From Rhodocollybia butyracea (taxonomy: Eukaryota > Basidiomycota > Agaricomycetes > Agaricales > Omphalotaceae), in contig JADNRY010000276.1 in assembly GCA_015501585.1 (NCBI GenBank), forward strand, positions 1-64,000: 64,000 bases of DNA, in the 5' to 3' direction. Position 1 is the first letter of the stretch. Each line of letters begins with the position of its first letter. Shown in pieces: positions 23,779 to 34,749 of the stretch. Made by a program: the position numbers and the translations under genes. Under the pieces are notes generated by a model that was not told the DNA's origin, did no database searches, and worked only from the letters and a program-made list of their open reading frames with translations.

Positions 23779-24244
23779 TACTGAGATTGAGGTTGTTTAA
23801 TTGTGTTTGCACACCCTTGCTAATTTGGTTTATCTCGTCATTTCCTATCTTGTCATCTCGTTGTATCCCCGCTATTGCCTGCTAACTTTGCTAACTTGTT
23901 AATCTGATCACTTTTAATATATTGTTTATACATAATTTGTTCTTGAAATAGACAAGTACTTGCAAGTGTATACTTGTGTGACCCGTTAGGCAAGTACTTG
24001 TGAGTTTACTTGCGGTGGGACCTGCGAGTCAGGGATCCGTTTCCCACGAGTCAGGCCTTTTAGACCACAAGTACTTGCGCTCTTGGATCCGGACTCGTGG
24101 ACATCTCTACATATAGCGCTATGGTTAATGCATAATGGCGGCCTCTGAGCATAATGCTCAAGAAAAACAATGCATAACACCTTGACCCCCGCAAGTGTAT
24201 GGTCATAATCATAGAGTAGCCTATCTGTAGCCTGTGGATTCAAC

Positions 24245-24300
24245 ACATGGGAATGCCTGTCTGACCTGGATCCACAGGATCCAGGTACCCATTCCCATGT
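24245..24300. repeat. 56-bp near-perfect palindrome
   Basis: ACATGGGAATG opens and CATTCCCATGT closes, with ACCTGGATCC-ACA-GGATCCAGGT at the centre. The mirrored site of the left arm is where the copia/retro-fragment block now stands, so presence there cannot be checked. It may be a tiny MITE or the residue of one. Confidence 0.6.
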
Positions 24301-24873
24301 AGCCTATTTGTAGCCCTGATGTTGCCTACTTGTAACCTATCTGTAGCTTTTGTGTTGCCTGCTTGTAATCTATCTGTAGTCTATCTGTAGCCTATTTGTA
24401 GCCTTGGAGTAGCCTATCTGTAGCCCATCCATAGCCTATCTGTGCCCCTGGTGTTGCCTACTTGTAATCTATCTGTAGCCTATCTGTAGTATATTTTCAG
24501 CCTTGGTGCAACCTATTTGTTGCTTATTTGTCACTTTGGAGTAGCATATCTGTAGACCATGCATAGCCTATATGTACCTTTGGTGTTGCCTACTTGTAAT
24601 TCATCTGTAGCCTATCTATAGCATATTTAGAGCCTTGGTGTTGCCTGCTTGTAATCTATCTATTTGTAGCCTTGGAGTTGCCTACTTGTAACCTATCTGT
24701 AGCCTTTGTGTTGCCTGCTTGTTGCGGCAGCTTGTAATCTATCTGTAGCCTAGCTGTACCCTTGACGTAATCTATCTGTAGCCTATTTGTAGCCTCCAAG
24801 TAGCATATCTGTAGCCCATCCATAGCCTATCTGTGCCCCGGGTGTTGCCTACTTTTAATCTATCTGTAGCCTA

Positions 24874-25210
24874 TAAAGATGGACACAAGTCCAGCTCTTT
24901 ACAGGTGACCCACTTGGTTTAACCTGTGAAAAATACCCGCCTGACCTGGATCCAGTTGATCCAGGTACCTGTTCCCACAGGTGCAGGTCAGGTCACAGGT
25001 CAGCCCTTGGGGATTTTCAGACCTATAAAGTATATTTTAAGTACAAATACCTACAAATACCTGCAGGTTGACCTGCATGGCCCGGATCCGGCGGATCCAG
25101 ATACCCGTTTCCCACGGGTCCGGGTCAGGTCACAGGTTGTGTTTTTTTGGGTGCAGGCACCTGTGCAGTGGGTCCGGGTTTACTGGGATCTGGACTTGTG
25201 TCCATCCCTA
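24874..25210. mobile_element. hAT-like MITE in right arm (337 bp)
   Basis: Inverted, apparently identical copy of 3268-3604 at the mirrored arm position, flanked by GTAGCCTA on both sides. Its identity with the left copy shows that the arms were duplicated or homogenised after this insertion. Confidence 0.75.
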
Positions 25211-26264
25211 GTAGCCTATCTGTAGTCTATCTGTAGCCTTGGTGTAACCTATCTGTTGCCTATTTGTAGACCATCCTCCTTGTGTTTCCTGCATGTAATC
25301 TATTTGTAGTCTTTGAACCCTTTATCAGTAGCCTCTCTGTAGCCCCTCCATACCCTATCTGCACCCCTGGTGCTGCCTACTTGTAATCTATCTGCGGTCT
25401 ATCTATAGTCCATCTGTAGCCTTGTTGTAGCCTATCTGTAGACCATCCATAGCCTATTTATACCCCTGGTGTTGCCCACTTGTAATCTATCTGCAGCCTA
25501 TCTATAGTCTAGTCGTTGCCTTGGTATTGCCTGGGGGTAATCAATCTGTAGTCTATCTGTAACATATTTGTAGCCTCAGAGTAGCCTATCTGTAGACCAT
25601 CCATATCATATTTTTAGCCTATCTGTACCCTTCATGTAGCCTATTTATACCCTACTCATAGCCTTGCCTATCTATAGTCTATTTGTAGCCTTGGTGTCAC
25701 CTGTCTGTTGCATATTTGAAGCCTTGGAGTAGCCTATCTGAAACCTATCCATAGATTATGTGTAGCCCTGGTGTTGCCTACTTGCCTATTTGTAGCTTTG
25801 GGGTTGCCTTCTTGTAATCTATCTGTAGTCTATCTGCAGCCTATTGTAGCCTTAGAGTAGCCTATCTGTAGACCTTCCATAGACTATTTGTACCCTTGGT
25901 GTTGCCTCCTTGCAATCTATCTGTAGCCTATCTATAGTCTATTTCTAGCCTTGGTGTAACCTATTTATTGCTTATTTGTGGCCTTGGAGTAGCTTTCATG
26001 GCACACTTCAATGTACCCCTGGTCTTGCCTACTTGTAGCCTTGGTGATGCCTACTTGTAACCTATCTGTAGCCTATCTATAGTCTATTTATAGCCTTGGT
26101 GTCACCTATCTGTTGCATATTTGTTGCCTTTGAGTAGCCTATCTGTCACTCATCCATAGCTTATGTGTAGCCCTGGTGTTGCCTACTTGTAATCTATCTG
26201 TAGCCTATCTGTAGCCTACCTGTGCCCTTGATGTAACCTATCTGTAGCCTCAGAGTAGTCTATC

Positions 26265-26701
26265 TATCACAAATCTAAGCTCACCTGCTTAATGTGTTGA
26301 TAGGGGAAGTAAGAAGCTAAGTGTGAGAGAGAGATGCTTGTATGAAGACAATAAGATGTTCTTGAGTCTGGGGACTGTAGGAGCAGACCCCACTACTTAT
26401 ATACATGTGTAACTAAATAGGACCCAGAGTACTTTACTCTGGGTAGTTCCAGAAGGTTCTATCTACTCTGGGTAGTTCTAGAAGGTTCTACTGTCAAGGT
26501 GAAACTATCTGTCAAAAGATGTCACCATCTGTCAAAGGTGACACTGTCTGTCAAGGTTAGACAGTAATACATCTGGTATCTATCTACTTTAAGTAATAAA
26601 TAAGATATAGATCTAATGTAATGATAAGCCCATGGCACAGATAAGATATTGATAGATAAGATAAAATATAAGATAAAGCAAATGAATAGAAATCTGTGAC
26701 A
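26265..26701 (-). repeat. Chromovirus 3' LTR
   Basis: Downstream LTR in element sense, identical by eye to 32637-33073. The adjoining ATCACCCCCCCTTTAG (26701-26716) gives a G-rich polypurine tract on the minus strand, confirming orientation. Confidence 0.95.
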
Positions 26702-26716
26702 TCACCCCCCCTTTAG
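26702..26716 (-). promoter_or_regulatory. Polypurine tract
   Basis: On the minus strand it reads CTAAAGGGGGGGTGA directly before the 3' LTR, where plus-strand DNA synthesis is primed in LTR retroelements. Confidence 0.7.
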
Positions 26717-26743
26717 ATTTGAGCTCCGTTGAGAAATCAGAGT

Positions 26744-29068
26744 TTAATCTTCAAATTCCATCATCCTCACAGCTTTGAGGCCTTTTGCTTTGTACTTTCT
26801 TATCATCTCCTGAGCATTCCTTAAATTTCCTTCAGGTTCCCAGGTATCGTGATCACGAGTGAATCCTTTCCATCGTACAAGGTATTGGGTGGTTTTTCCA
26901 CGAACTCTGTGTTGGAGAATTTCTTCCACAACCCACTCCTCTTGTCCACCAATTGTAACTGGTTGAGGTGTGGGACTCTTTTGCCCAACAATAGTTGGTT
27001 CATTATAGGTGGCTAGTTTGCTGGCATGAAATACAGGGTGTATTGCACGGTACTTTTCTGGCAACTCCAGTTTGAATGTTACTTCAGACAACTTTTCAAT
27101 AATTTTGAATGGTCCTTCATATCTAGGCCGGAGTGCTCGTTCTGTAGTTTGGTAGTCCTTGAGATTTAGTAATACAAGGTCTCCAACTTTGAATGGAATG
27201 TTCTGTACACCCAGGTCATAGTACCATTTCATCCGCTCAGCTGCTAACTTTAGAGCTGCTTTTGCCTGCTCTTGGGCTTCAAATCTTCTTTGCATCATGT
27301 CATTTAGGTCAATTGGAAGACCCTCCTTTAATAATGTTGGACCTGCACGGAGATGACGTCCATATTCCAAGAAGAATGGACTCTCCTTTGTGCCCTCATG
27401 TGCTAAGTTGTTGTAGGCAAATTCTGCTGTACTTAACAGTTTTGCCCAATCACTGAGATTATAATCAACATAGCACCTAAGGTACTGTTCCAGAATCTGA
27501 TTAACACGTTCAGTTTGACCATCTGTCTGTGGGTGGTATGCAGTAGACATTGTGGATTGAATTCCAAGTAGTTTGCACCATTCTTGGAAAATCTCCCCTG
27601 CAAACTGTGGTCCTCGGTCAGAGATGATCTGTAATGGTAGTCCATGCAATGGATAGATCCTGTCATAGAGTAGTTGTGCCAGATCTTTGGCCGAAAATTT
27701 CACTGTAATGGGATAGAAGTGTGCTCTTTTTAATAGGCGGTCCACCACTACACATATTGCATTGTACCCATTAGATTCTGGTATCTGAGTGATCAGATCA
27801 ATGGTAATGATCTCCCATGGTCCATTAGGCACCATGTTTGGTTGTAAGGTCCCAAAAGGCTTTTGTGGGCGGTTTTTCATCCGCTGACATGTGTCACAAC
27901 CTGTGACATAATGTTTTACAAAGATTGACATCCCTGGCCACCAGTAATTTCTAGAGATGAGTTCATATGTTTTCCATCTGCCAGGATGTCCTGCAGAGGT
28001 TATGTCATGGTGGATTTCAACAATTCGTCGTCGCAAGTGATCATTTGTGCTCTTTGGTATGTAAACTTTTCCACGGTAAAGTAATAGACCATTTTCATAG
28101 TTCCATTCTTCTAGAGATTTCTTAAACTCTCGTGGTCCTGACTTGAGCAGTGACTTGTAATCCTTTGTCACTTCATCAGAAAGTAGTGCTTCCTTGACCT
28201 CTCTTAGGATTTGATCGTCATTGACAGGCGATGCATGAGATGCCTCGATAGCCTGAATGGCAAAAAATTCAGGTTTGAGCAAAATTTGGTCATTGTTATC
28301 AAGGTCTATCCCCTTCTCATGATCTGGCCTCCTGGACAGAGGGTCTTCGGCTTGCATTGATTTCCCTGGTTTGTGGTGTAGGGAGTAATTGAACCTTGTG
28401 AGGTACAGAGCCCATCGTGCTTGTCTCCGAGTTAACTTTTGAGCTGATTTAAAGTAAGTCAAATTCTGATGATCTGACCATATTTCAAATTTCTCTGGAT
28501 GCCCTTCCAAATAATGTCTATACTCTTCTAGTGCTCTAATAATTGCTAGGAGCTCCTTGTCATATATCTCATAGTTCCTTTCATGGACACTGAGTGACTT
28601 GGAATAGAAGGCTACTGGATGCCAGAGATTTTCATCTGGGTCCAGTTGAGACAAAACTGCTCCAACTGCGAAGTCACTTGCATCAGTTGATAGTCGGAAT
28701 GGGTTAGAGTCATCCGGGATCCTTAAGATTGGGGCAGAGGTAAAAGCTTGTTTCAGTGCTTCAAATGTCTGTTGCTGTTCCTCTTCCCAGATCCAAGGTT
28801 GATCCTTCTTGGTGAGATTGGTGAGTGGTTGAGCAAGTTTAGCAAAATCTTTGATAAATCTGCGATAAAAATTTGCAAAACCTAAGAAAGCTTGAACATG
28901 CTTGACCTTTTCAGGTACAGGCCACTCTAGAACTCCAGACAGCTTCTTTGAGTCCATTGCAACATAACCTTGAGAGATGATCATGCCAAGGTACTCTATA
29001 CTATCTTGTTCAAAGAAACATTTTTCAGCTTTTGCATACAAGTCATTGTCTTGAAGCCTTTTCAGCAC
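26744..29068 (-). pseudogene. Chromovirus Pol, second part: RNase H, integrase, chromodomain
   Basis: It continues reverse transcriptase just after the active site (NDLYAKAEKCFF), then RNase H (RLSTDASDFAVGAVL; YDKELLAIIRAL), the integrase HHCC finger (HHDITSAGHPG ... CDTCQRMK), and catalytic D-D-E (ITIDLITQIP; ISDRGPQF; HPQTDGQTERVNQ). A chromodomain closes the protein (VVEEILQHRVRG; YLVRWKGFTRDHDTWEP), which in this clade can direct integration to marked chromatin. The VDRLLKRAHF segment is usually VDRLTK.AHF. It is separated from the upstream part only by the 23-bp duplication at 29095-29140, so the pieces were one polyprotein. Confidence 0.93.
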
Positions 29069-29094
29069 TTCTTTGACAATTTCCCTGTGTTCCT

Positions 29095-29140
29095 TCTTGT
29101 CATTTCCAAAAATTAGGTCTTGTCATTTCCAAAAATTAGG
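29095..29140 (-). repeat. 23-bp tandem duplication breaking Pol
   Basis: Positions 29095-29117 and 29118-29140 are exact copies. 23 is not a multiple of three, so the frame is lost directly after YLDDILIFGND, the catalytic motif of reverse transcriptase. Removing one copy would rejoin the two frames. Confidence 0.95.
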
Positions 29141-30510
29141 ATATCATCCAAATACACCATAACTTGCCCTTTCCTGATGAGATCACCTAATAAGTCATTC
29201 ATCATAGACTGGAATGTGGCAGGTGCATTAGAGAACCCAAAATACATGACAGTTGCCTCAAAAAGACCCCTTTTAGTAATGAATGCTGTCTTCCATTCAT
29301 CCCCTTCATGAATGCGGACATTATTGTATCCCCATCTTAAATCAATTTTTGTGAAGATTGATGCCTGGCTTAGTGCATCAACCAGATCAGAGATCCGGGG
29401 AATTGGATAGCGATTTTTTACTGTTACATCATTCAGTGCACGGTAGTCCATACATGGGCGAAGTGATCCATCATGTTTTTTGACAAAGAAGAAAGGTGCT
29501 GCAACTGGGCTTTGAGAAGGTCTGATATAGCCCTTCCGGAGTTCTTCATCAATCCATTCATCCAATGAGTTCCTTTCTTTTGGAGATAGCGGGTAGACTT
29601 TTGCCGGTTTGGGAAGGGCAGAACCCTCCACAAAATCAATAGGATGATCATACGGTTTACGTTCTGGCATTCGCTCTGATTTTTGTTTAGAAAAGATGTT
29701 GCCATATTCATGTAACCATGGTGGCACAAGGGACTTCCACTTAGTGGTGTCCTCATCCTCCTCACTGAGTTCCTCATCCATGTCCTTTTCATCAAACATG
29801 GATGCAATCACAGCAGCTTGTGTGTGTTCAGTTGGACTGTTGAGGTCAATCCAATTTAAATAAGGATTATCTGGATCCTCCTCTCCTAATGTGTCCAGTG
29901 AAGATTCCCAGGGTAAATCCTGTTCATTGAGCTCATCAGCTTCAGCTTCAATGATTTGTGTTTTACGGGTTCTTGCCTCACATGTCTCTGGGCACCTGGT
30001 GAACACCCATTCCCCTGATTTCCAGTTAATTTCTGGATTATGTTTATACAGGTAGGAGTAACCAATCATCATATCCTTATCACCAAGTTGTGTGACAAAC
30101 AGGATTTGACGGGTTTTATGTGTGCCAATCTCAAGGTAGGCACTGACATATTCACTCACTTCTCCTGCTACATTAGGTGTTCCATCTGCATTCAATACTG
30201 GATACGGTTTTGCCAATTTATCAGTTACCAGGTGATTTCTTTCAACAAATGCTTTGTCAATGAAGTTTGTTGTGGCCCCAGAGTCAACAAGAGCCTCGGC
30301 CTGCGCTTTTGTACCATATACCCAAAGTGTTACTGGAAGTCTAAATGACATTTTCTTGTTACGAGCTATACTATTTACACAAGATTCCAGAACTACTTCA
30401 TTATTATTAAGGCTGATATTAGGTATATAATTTCCAGACTGTAGATCACAGACATTCTCCTCTACAGTCCTTGTGGAAAATCCACTTCGTATTGTCGACT
30501 TCTGACCCAC
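29113..30510 (-). pseudogene. Chromovirus Pol, first part: protease and reverse transcriptase
   Basis: The protease motif EALVDSGATTNFID is near residues 90-105, followed by an acidic linker. Reverse transcriptase follows, with the usual blocks (SPVAAPFFFVKKHDGSLRPC; DYRALNDVTVKNRYPIPRI; FTKIDLRWGYNNVRI; FGFSNAPATFQ) and the YLDD active site at the end. It overlaps Gag by about 49 bp in another frame, suggesting expression by programmed frameshift. It is truncated by the 23-bp duplication, so no full polymerase can be made. Confidence 0.93.
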
Positions 30511-31937
30511 TTGGGCTGATTTTTCAGTTTTGAAGTTCCCTCCTGCACATCATTGACTTGTGCAGTTGCCCTCTTTTCAGATGGCATGGGTTCGACAATT
30601 TCGGTGATGCTCGCATGATTGACATTGAGAGTTTCAGTTGGGGTTGCTGACTCATCATTGTCAAGTTCATCAAATAATTCCAACAGCCGTGCTTTGAATG
30701 ATTTTTTATCTCCATGCACAGGCTGCTTTCCTTTATGTCCCTGTCCACTGGTTGATGGAGTTGAATTAGAGGGTTTAGGAGCAGGGCGTTTATTCTCATT
30801 CCCAGGTTTGTCATAGCAGTCATTGGTATTATGACTTTTTGCTTTGAATTTCAAACCCTTTGCAGAGCATATTTGGCAAAGTTTGCCTTTTGTCTCCTGG
30901 GAATTTATTTGTTCTGGTGTTTTACCCTTCCCTCTTTTTGCCATATCAATCTCCATAGGTTGTGGATCATTGTTGCCATTGCCATTGCCTTTACTGTTTC
31001 CAGTGCCAAAAATAGAGCCTTTAGTTTTCTCAGGATGTAAGCTTTTGTAGGCCAACAGGAGAAGCTCTAAGTACTCCTCCCATTTGGTAGGTGATTTTCC
31101 TACAACTTCAAGTAGCACAAGTGCATTACGCAATTCTTGTGAGATGACATTCCGCAGCTTGTCAATATGGATATTGTCCTGGTATTCAACCAGGCGTGCC
31201 AAAGTGCGGTATTGTTCAGCATATTTAATGAAGTCCTTATTGGCCAAAGTTTTATTGGTCCAAAGCTGAGTGAGCTCATCCTTTGCTCCTTCTTTGTCAT
31301 CACGGCGGCCATAAATAGTGGTTAACTCCTCTACAAATTTATCCCAAAGTCCCAAGTCTTTTCCAAGACGGTTGTCATCAAAGTAGCGCTTCATGTATGT
31401 TGTGGCAGGTGAACGTAAGCGAGTCAGTGCAGTCACAATTTTTTGGTGATCTGTCACAATGCCAGATGATGAACAATACAGAGTGACTTGATTTAACCAA
31501 TCCTCCAGTGACATTTTGTTATCTGTCCCAGAGAATGTTGGTGGTTCAGGGACTTTAAGTCTAGTGATGGAGCCAGCACCAGTTCCAGCAGGGATTCTAT
31601 CCAACTGGGTTTTATAGGCCTGAAGAAGTTGGGCCTGTGTGTCAACTAGTTGCCTGAGGTTTTTAATTTCCTCCTTGAGAGCATCCTGGGTATGAGCAGC
31701 CATACTAAAAGCTTCATTCATCCAATCAGAAAGCTCATCAATATGTTGGTCAACATAATTTTTAACAGTGCTACTAGTTGTCAAGTGGGCATTTCGGAAT
31801 AACCGTCCAACCTCATTACGTTGGGCTTCAGAACCAAAGCCAATAGTAGTCATATCCACATTTTGAGCTACACTTTCAGCCCAGTTCTCTACATCAACCA
31901 TCGAGATGTTAGGTTGGTAAGGTGTGAAAGATGACAT
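30462..31937 (-). CDS. Chromovirus Gag, 491 residues
   Basis: Complete frame starting MSSFTPYQPNIS. A coiled-coil-like stretch (about residues 70-115) precedes the retroviral-type Gag core (LEDWLNQVTLYCSSSG ... WDKFVEELTTIYG ... LTQLWTNKTLANKDFIKYAEQYRTLARL). A zinc knuckle follows with unusual spacing, CQICSAKGLKFKAKSHNTNDC (C-x2-C-x11-H-x4-C), then a Lys-rich tail. Gag would package the RNA into virus-like particles inside the cell. Start chosen because it is the first ATG downstream of the 700-bp leader. Confidence 0.9.
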   Translation of the reverse strand: MSSFTPYQPNISMVDVENWAESVAQNVDMTTIGFGSEAQRNEVGRLFRNAHLTTSSTVKNYVDQHIDELSDWMNEAFSMAAHTQDALKEEIKNLRQLVDTQAQLLQAYKTQLDRIPAGTGAGSITRLKVPEPPTFSGTDNKMSLEDWLNQVTLYCSSSGIVTDHQKIVTALTRLRSPATTYMKRYFDDNRLGKDLGLWDKFVEELTTIYGRRDDKEGAKDELTQLWTNKTLANKDFIKYAEQYRTLARLVEYQDNIHIDKLRNVISQELRNALVLLEVVGKSPTKWEEYLELLLLAYKSLHPEKTKGSIFGTGNSKGNGNGNNDPQPMEIDMAKRGKGKTPEQINSQETKGKLCQICSAKGLKFKAKSHNTNDCYDKPGNENKRPAPKPSNSTPSTSGQGHKGKQPVHGDKKSFKARLLELFDELDNDESATPTETLNVNHASITEIVEPMPSEKRATAQVNDVQEGTSKLKNQPKWVRSRQYEVDFPQGL

Positions 31938-32636
31938 TTCTGCTTAATGGTAATTAGCCAATGTGTTTGTGATAAAAAACAAAGTTAGGATTGAGAAAAT
32001 AAAGTGCCAATTAATTTTATGCCAAGTACAATTTATAGTGGGAGTTGAATATCTAACAGTGCAATAGTACTTCTAGGCATAGTGGCATAGTGGCATTATG
32101 TGGCATAGGTACTACAATGTTGCTTTTCAGCAGACAGAGTACAAAGGAAAAAATGTGGTGTCCAGTGTTGTGGTTGTCCAGGTCTTGATGTCTTCTTCGT
32201 CAAAGTGGCAAGTCTCTATGTGTGCACTTTCACATAGCAAATGGGTTTTGGCCCTTGTATAACACAAGCGACTCAATCTGCCCAAACTGGTTTAGCCGTC
32301 GATACCCGAAGGCTCATGGCATGCTGAGTGACAAGAGCAGTGACCAGTCTGTTGCATCCTTCAACAATAAAGTTAAAATGCAGCAAATACCCCTTATGCC
32401 TAGGGCCCGGCAAATAGGTCAGCATGCAGCTCTCAGAGTTGAGCCACCCTTCAAGGAGAAGGTGCATCCCATAGAAGACACAGTCCTTTTCAGGAACAGC
32501 ATCAAAGATCCCCCAGAACTGACAGTAATCCCCCAGGACCCAAAGATGACAGAAGAAAGACTGGACAACCTGCAACAAAGGAACCTACCACCTGATGCAG
32601 TAGCAACAGGCAGCAAAGCAGCAAGACTCAAGAAAC
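31938..32636 (-). other. Chromovirus leader between 5' LTR and Gag
   Basis: About 700 bp with no sense-strand gene. On the opposite strand 32222-32650 is open for 142 residues (PPELTVIPQDPKMTEERLDN ...) and ends inside the LTR. Its composition looks protein-like, so it may be a captured host fragment or chance. No known family recognised. Confidence 0.5.
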
Positions 32637-33073
32637 TATCACAAATCTAAGCTCACCTGCTTAATGTGTTGATAGGGGAAGTAAGAAGCTAAGTGTGAGA
32701 GAGAGATGCTTGTATGAAGACAATAAGATGTTCTTGAGTCTGGGGACTGTAGGAGCAGACCCCACTACTTATATACATGTGTAACTAAATAGGACCCAGA
32801 GTACTTTACTCTGGGTAGTTCCAGAAGGTTCTATCTACTCTGGGTAGTTCTAGAAGGTTCTACTGTCAAGGTGAAACTATCTGTCAAAAGATGTCACCAT
32901 CTGTCAAAGGTGACACTGTCTGTCAAGGTTAGACAGTAATACATCTGGTATCTATCTACTTTAAGTAATAAATAAGATATAGATCTAATGTAATGATAAG
33001 CCCATGGCACAGATAAGATATTGATAGATAAGATAAAATATAAGATAAAGCAAATGAATAGAAATCTGTGACA
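32637..33073 (-). repeat. Chromovirus 5' LTR
   Basis: Upstream LTR in element sense, identical by eye to 26265-26701. It contains duplicated CTCTGGGTAGTTC(C/T)AGAAGGTTCTA blocks and repeated CTGTCAAGGT/ CTGTCAAAGGTGAC words that may be promoter elements. Confidence 0.95.
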
Positions 33074-34749
33074 CTATCTGTATCCCTTCCATGGCCTATG
33101 ATCTGTACCCCTGATGTTGCCTACTTGTACTCTATTTGTAGCCTATCTGTACCCTTCATGTAGCCTATCCATACCCTACTCATAGCCTTACTATAGGCTG
33201 TAGCCTATTTGTAGCCTCAGCATTGCCTATCTGTGCCCTTTGTGTAGCCTATCCATAGACTATCTGTACCCTCTTTGTAGTCTTGACTATATTTTACTTC
33301 AACATAATATTCTTGTTTCACTTCAATCTTATAACCATCCTATTTCTATTTATCTTCTCAAACTTTTCACATTCATTTCCCATTTTCTATACATGCTCTT
33401 TCTTATTATTTTGATATGCCTTTAAATATTCTCCATGATATATCCCTCTTGTTTCCATAAGTCTTACTTCTCCAATATTAGACCCCAGGTGAACAATCTT
33501 GACATCATTAGCTATTCAAACTTCTCATAACATCCACATTTGCTCTTTGTATGTTTTCTGTCTGTTCATTCAAATGTCATGAGATAATGATCAATACACC
33601 TGAAAGTGCAGTTGTCATAATCCATCAAAATCATCTTGATGCCTTTGTGCTGCCCTATACCATAGCTTAACATAACTCTTTCACTATTTCTAGTGTTTGA
33701 GCTGCATGTTTTTTCAATAATGGTGCATCTTCATTCCAAACAGATAAGAAACTTAGAGGCACCAAATAGGTACAATAGTTCATACATTTATTCACTGTAT
33801 GTCAGTAATCATGACATTCATATTATGCTAATGACATACCTCATACTTTCTATATATCTTTACTAAAACCTGCAACATCTACAATGGATAAACAGGGACA
33901 TTCACTTTTCATATACTCATTATAGTTTTATTATTCATAGCATAACTTACATAAACCAGCATTCCGTAGTATCAGCATTGCATTACTGAAGATTCATAAA
34001 ATTATGTTAAACATTATTTATCTTTAGTGTAATTCCAGCATATATTCTCCATGTTCTGCAATTAATAATGAAGATGTGTTTGCATGATTATGGCTCATTA
34101 TAGGTAAAAAACTGGAGTATAACTTGAGCAAAATTATAGCATATATATACCATTACTTTTTTGCATGTTGCTTATATATATATTACAAGCAATGAATGAC
34201 ATATAGGAGCTAGATATCTACATTTGCTAAACATATATATCTCACAATTATGGCACATTATATGTAAAAAATCAAAAATCTACTTCTCATAAGTTCAGCA
34301 AAATTTATAGCAGACATTTTGCATAACTTTTCCATACATCTTACAATTAATAGAAAACATATATGCATTATTTATATATGTTTGCTCAGCATACATATTT
34401 CATACTTCTTGCTCCTTATAAAGAAGAAACCAAAAAGCGGCTTCTCATAAGTTCAGCAAAATTATAGCAGATGTTTTGAATAATGTTTCTGTATGTCTTT
34501 TGTATGTCGCACCAGGAATGAGGGATATATAAGCATTATATATTGACTGGAAGCACTATGTTTCCACCATATGTTCAGGATCACTTTTGCCCCTTATACA
34601 TATTTAATTGTAAATCTATATGTCTCAGCTTTAACATGATTTTACAATGTTTTCAATGAAAGCATTAGAAAATATGTGAATCCCACTTGGTGAGATTTTC
34701 ACATTTGTTCAACATATATCATGGCAAATCACGTGAACCTGCATCCAGT
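33074..34749. repeat. Foldback right arm, segment 3
   Basis: Inverted copy of about 541-2220: a short minisatellite part, then the AT-rich unique part. In the stretches I compared directly, the match to the left arm was complete. Confidence 0.9.

Larger units (their letters stand above)
16533..24109 (+). mobile_element. hAT transposon, 7.6 kb, with companion genes
   Basis: The termini are TAGAGATGTCCAGGAGTCCG and the inverse of TAGAGATGTCCACGAGTCCG. CATATAGC is duplicated exactly (16525-16532, 24110-24117), and the left arm shows the uninterrupted site. Both ends carry many GTACTTGCGAGT/AAGTACTTG subterminal words. A BED-finger hAT transposase reads rightward from 20837; an unknown gene reads leftward from 20190; a second transposase-like relic lies at 16880-17860. 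At 7.6 kb it is longer than usual hAT elements because of this extra content. Confidence 0.95.
24110..26264. repeat. Foldback right arm, segment 2
   Basis: Resumes after the hAT target duplication. Positions 24118-24222 finish the MITE-like insertion, and the rest is minisatellite in GTAGCCTATCTG orientation, mirrored by 2220-4180. It ends in CTATC (26260-26264), the target duplication of the chromovirus. Confidence 0.85.
26265..33073 (-). mobile_element. Ty3/gypsy chromovirus, minus strand, 6.8 kb
   Basis: LTRs of 437 bp at 26265-26701 and 32637-33073 look identical. CTATC is duplicated outside (26260-26264, 33074-33078), and the left arm shows the empty site. Gag, protease, reverse transcriptase, RNase H, integrase and a C-terminal chromodomain read in order on the minus strand. 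Identical LTRs mean recent insertion, yet Pol is split by a 23-bp duplication. LTR ends read TGTCACAG...TTGTGATA in element sense, so the 3' end is TA rather than CA. No canonical TGG primer site follows the 5' LTR. Confidence 0.95.
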
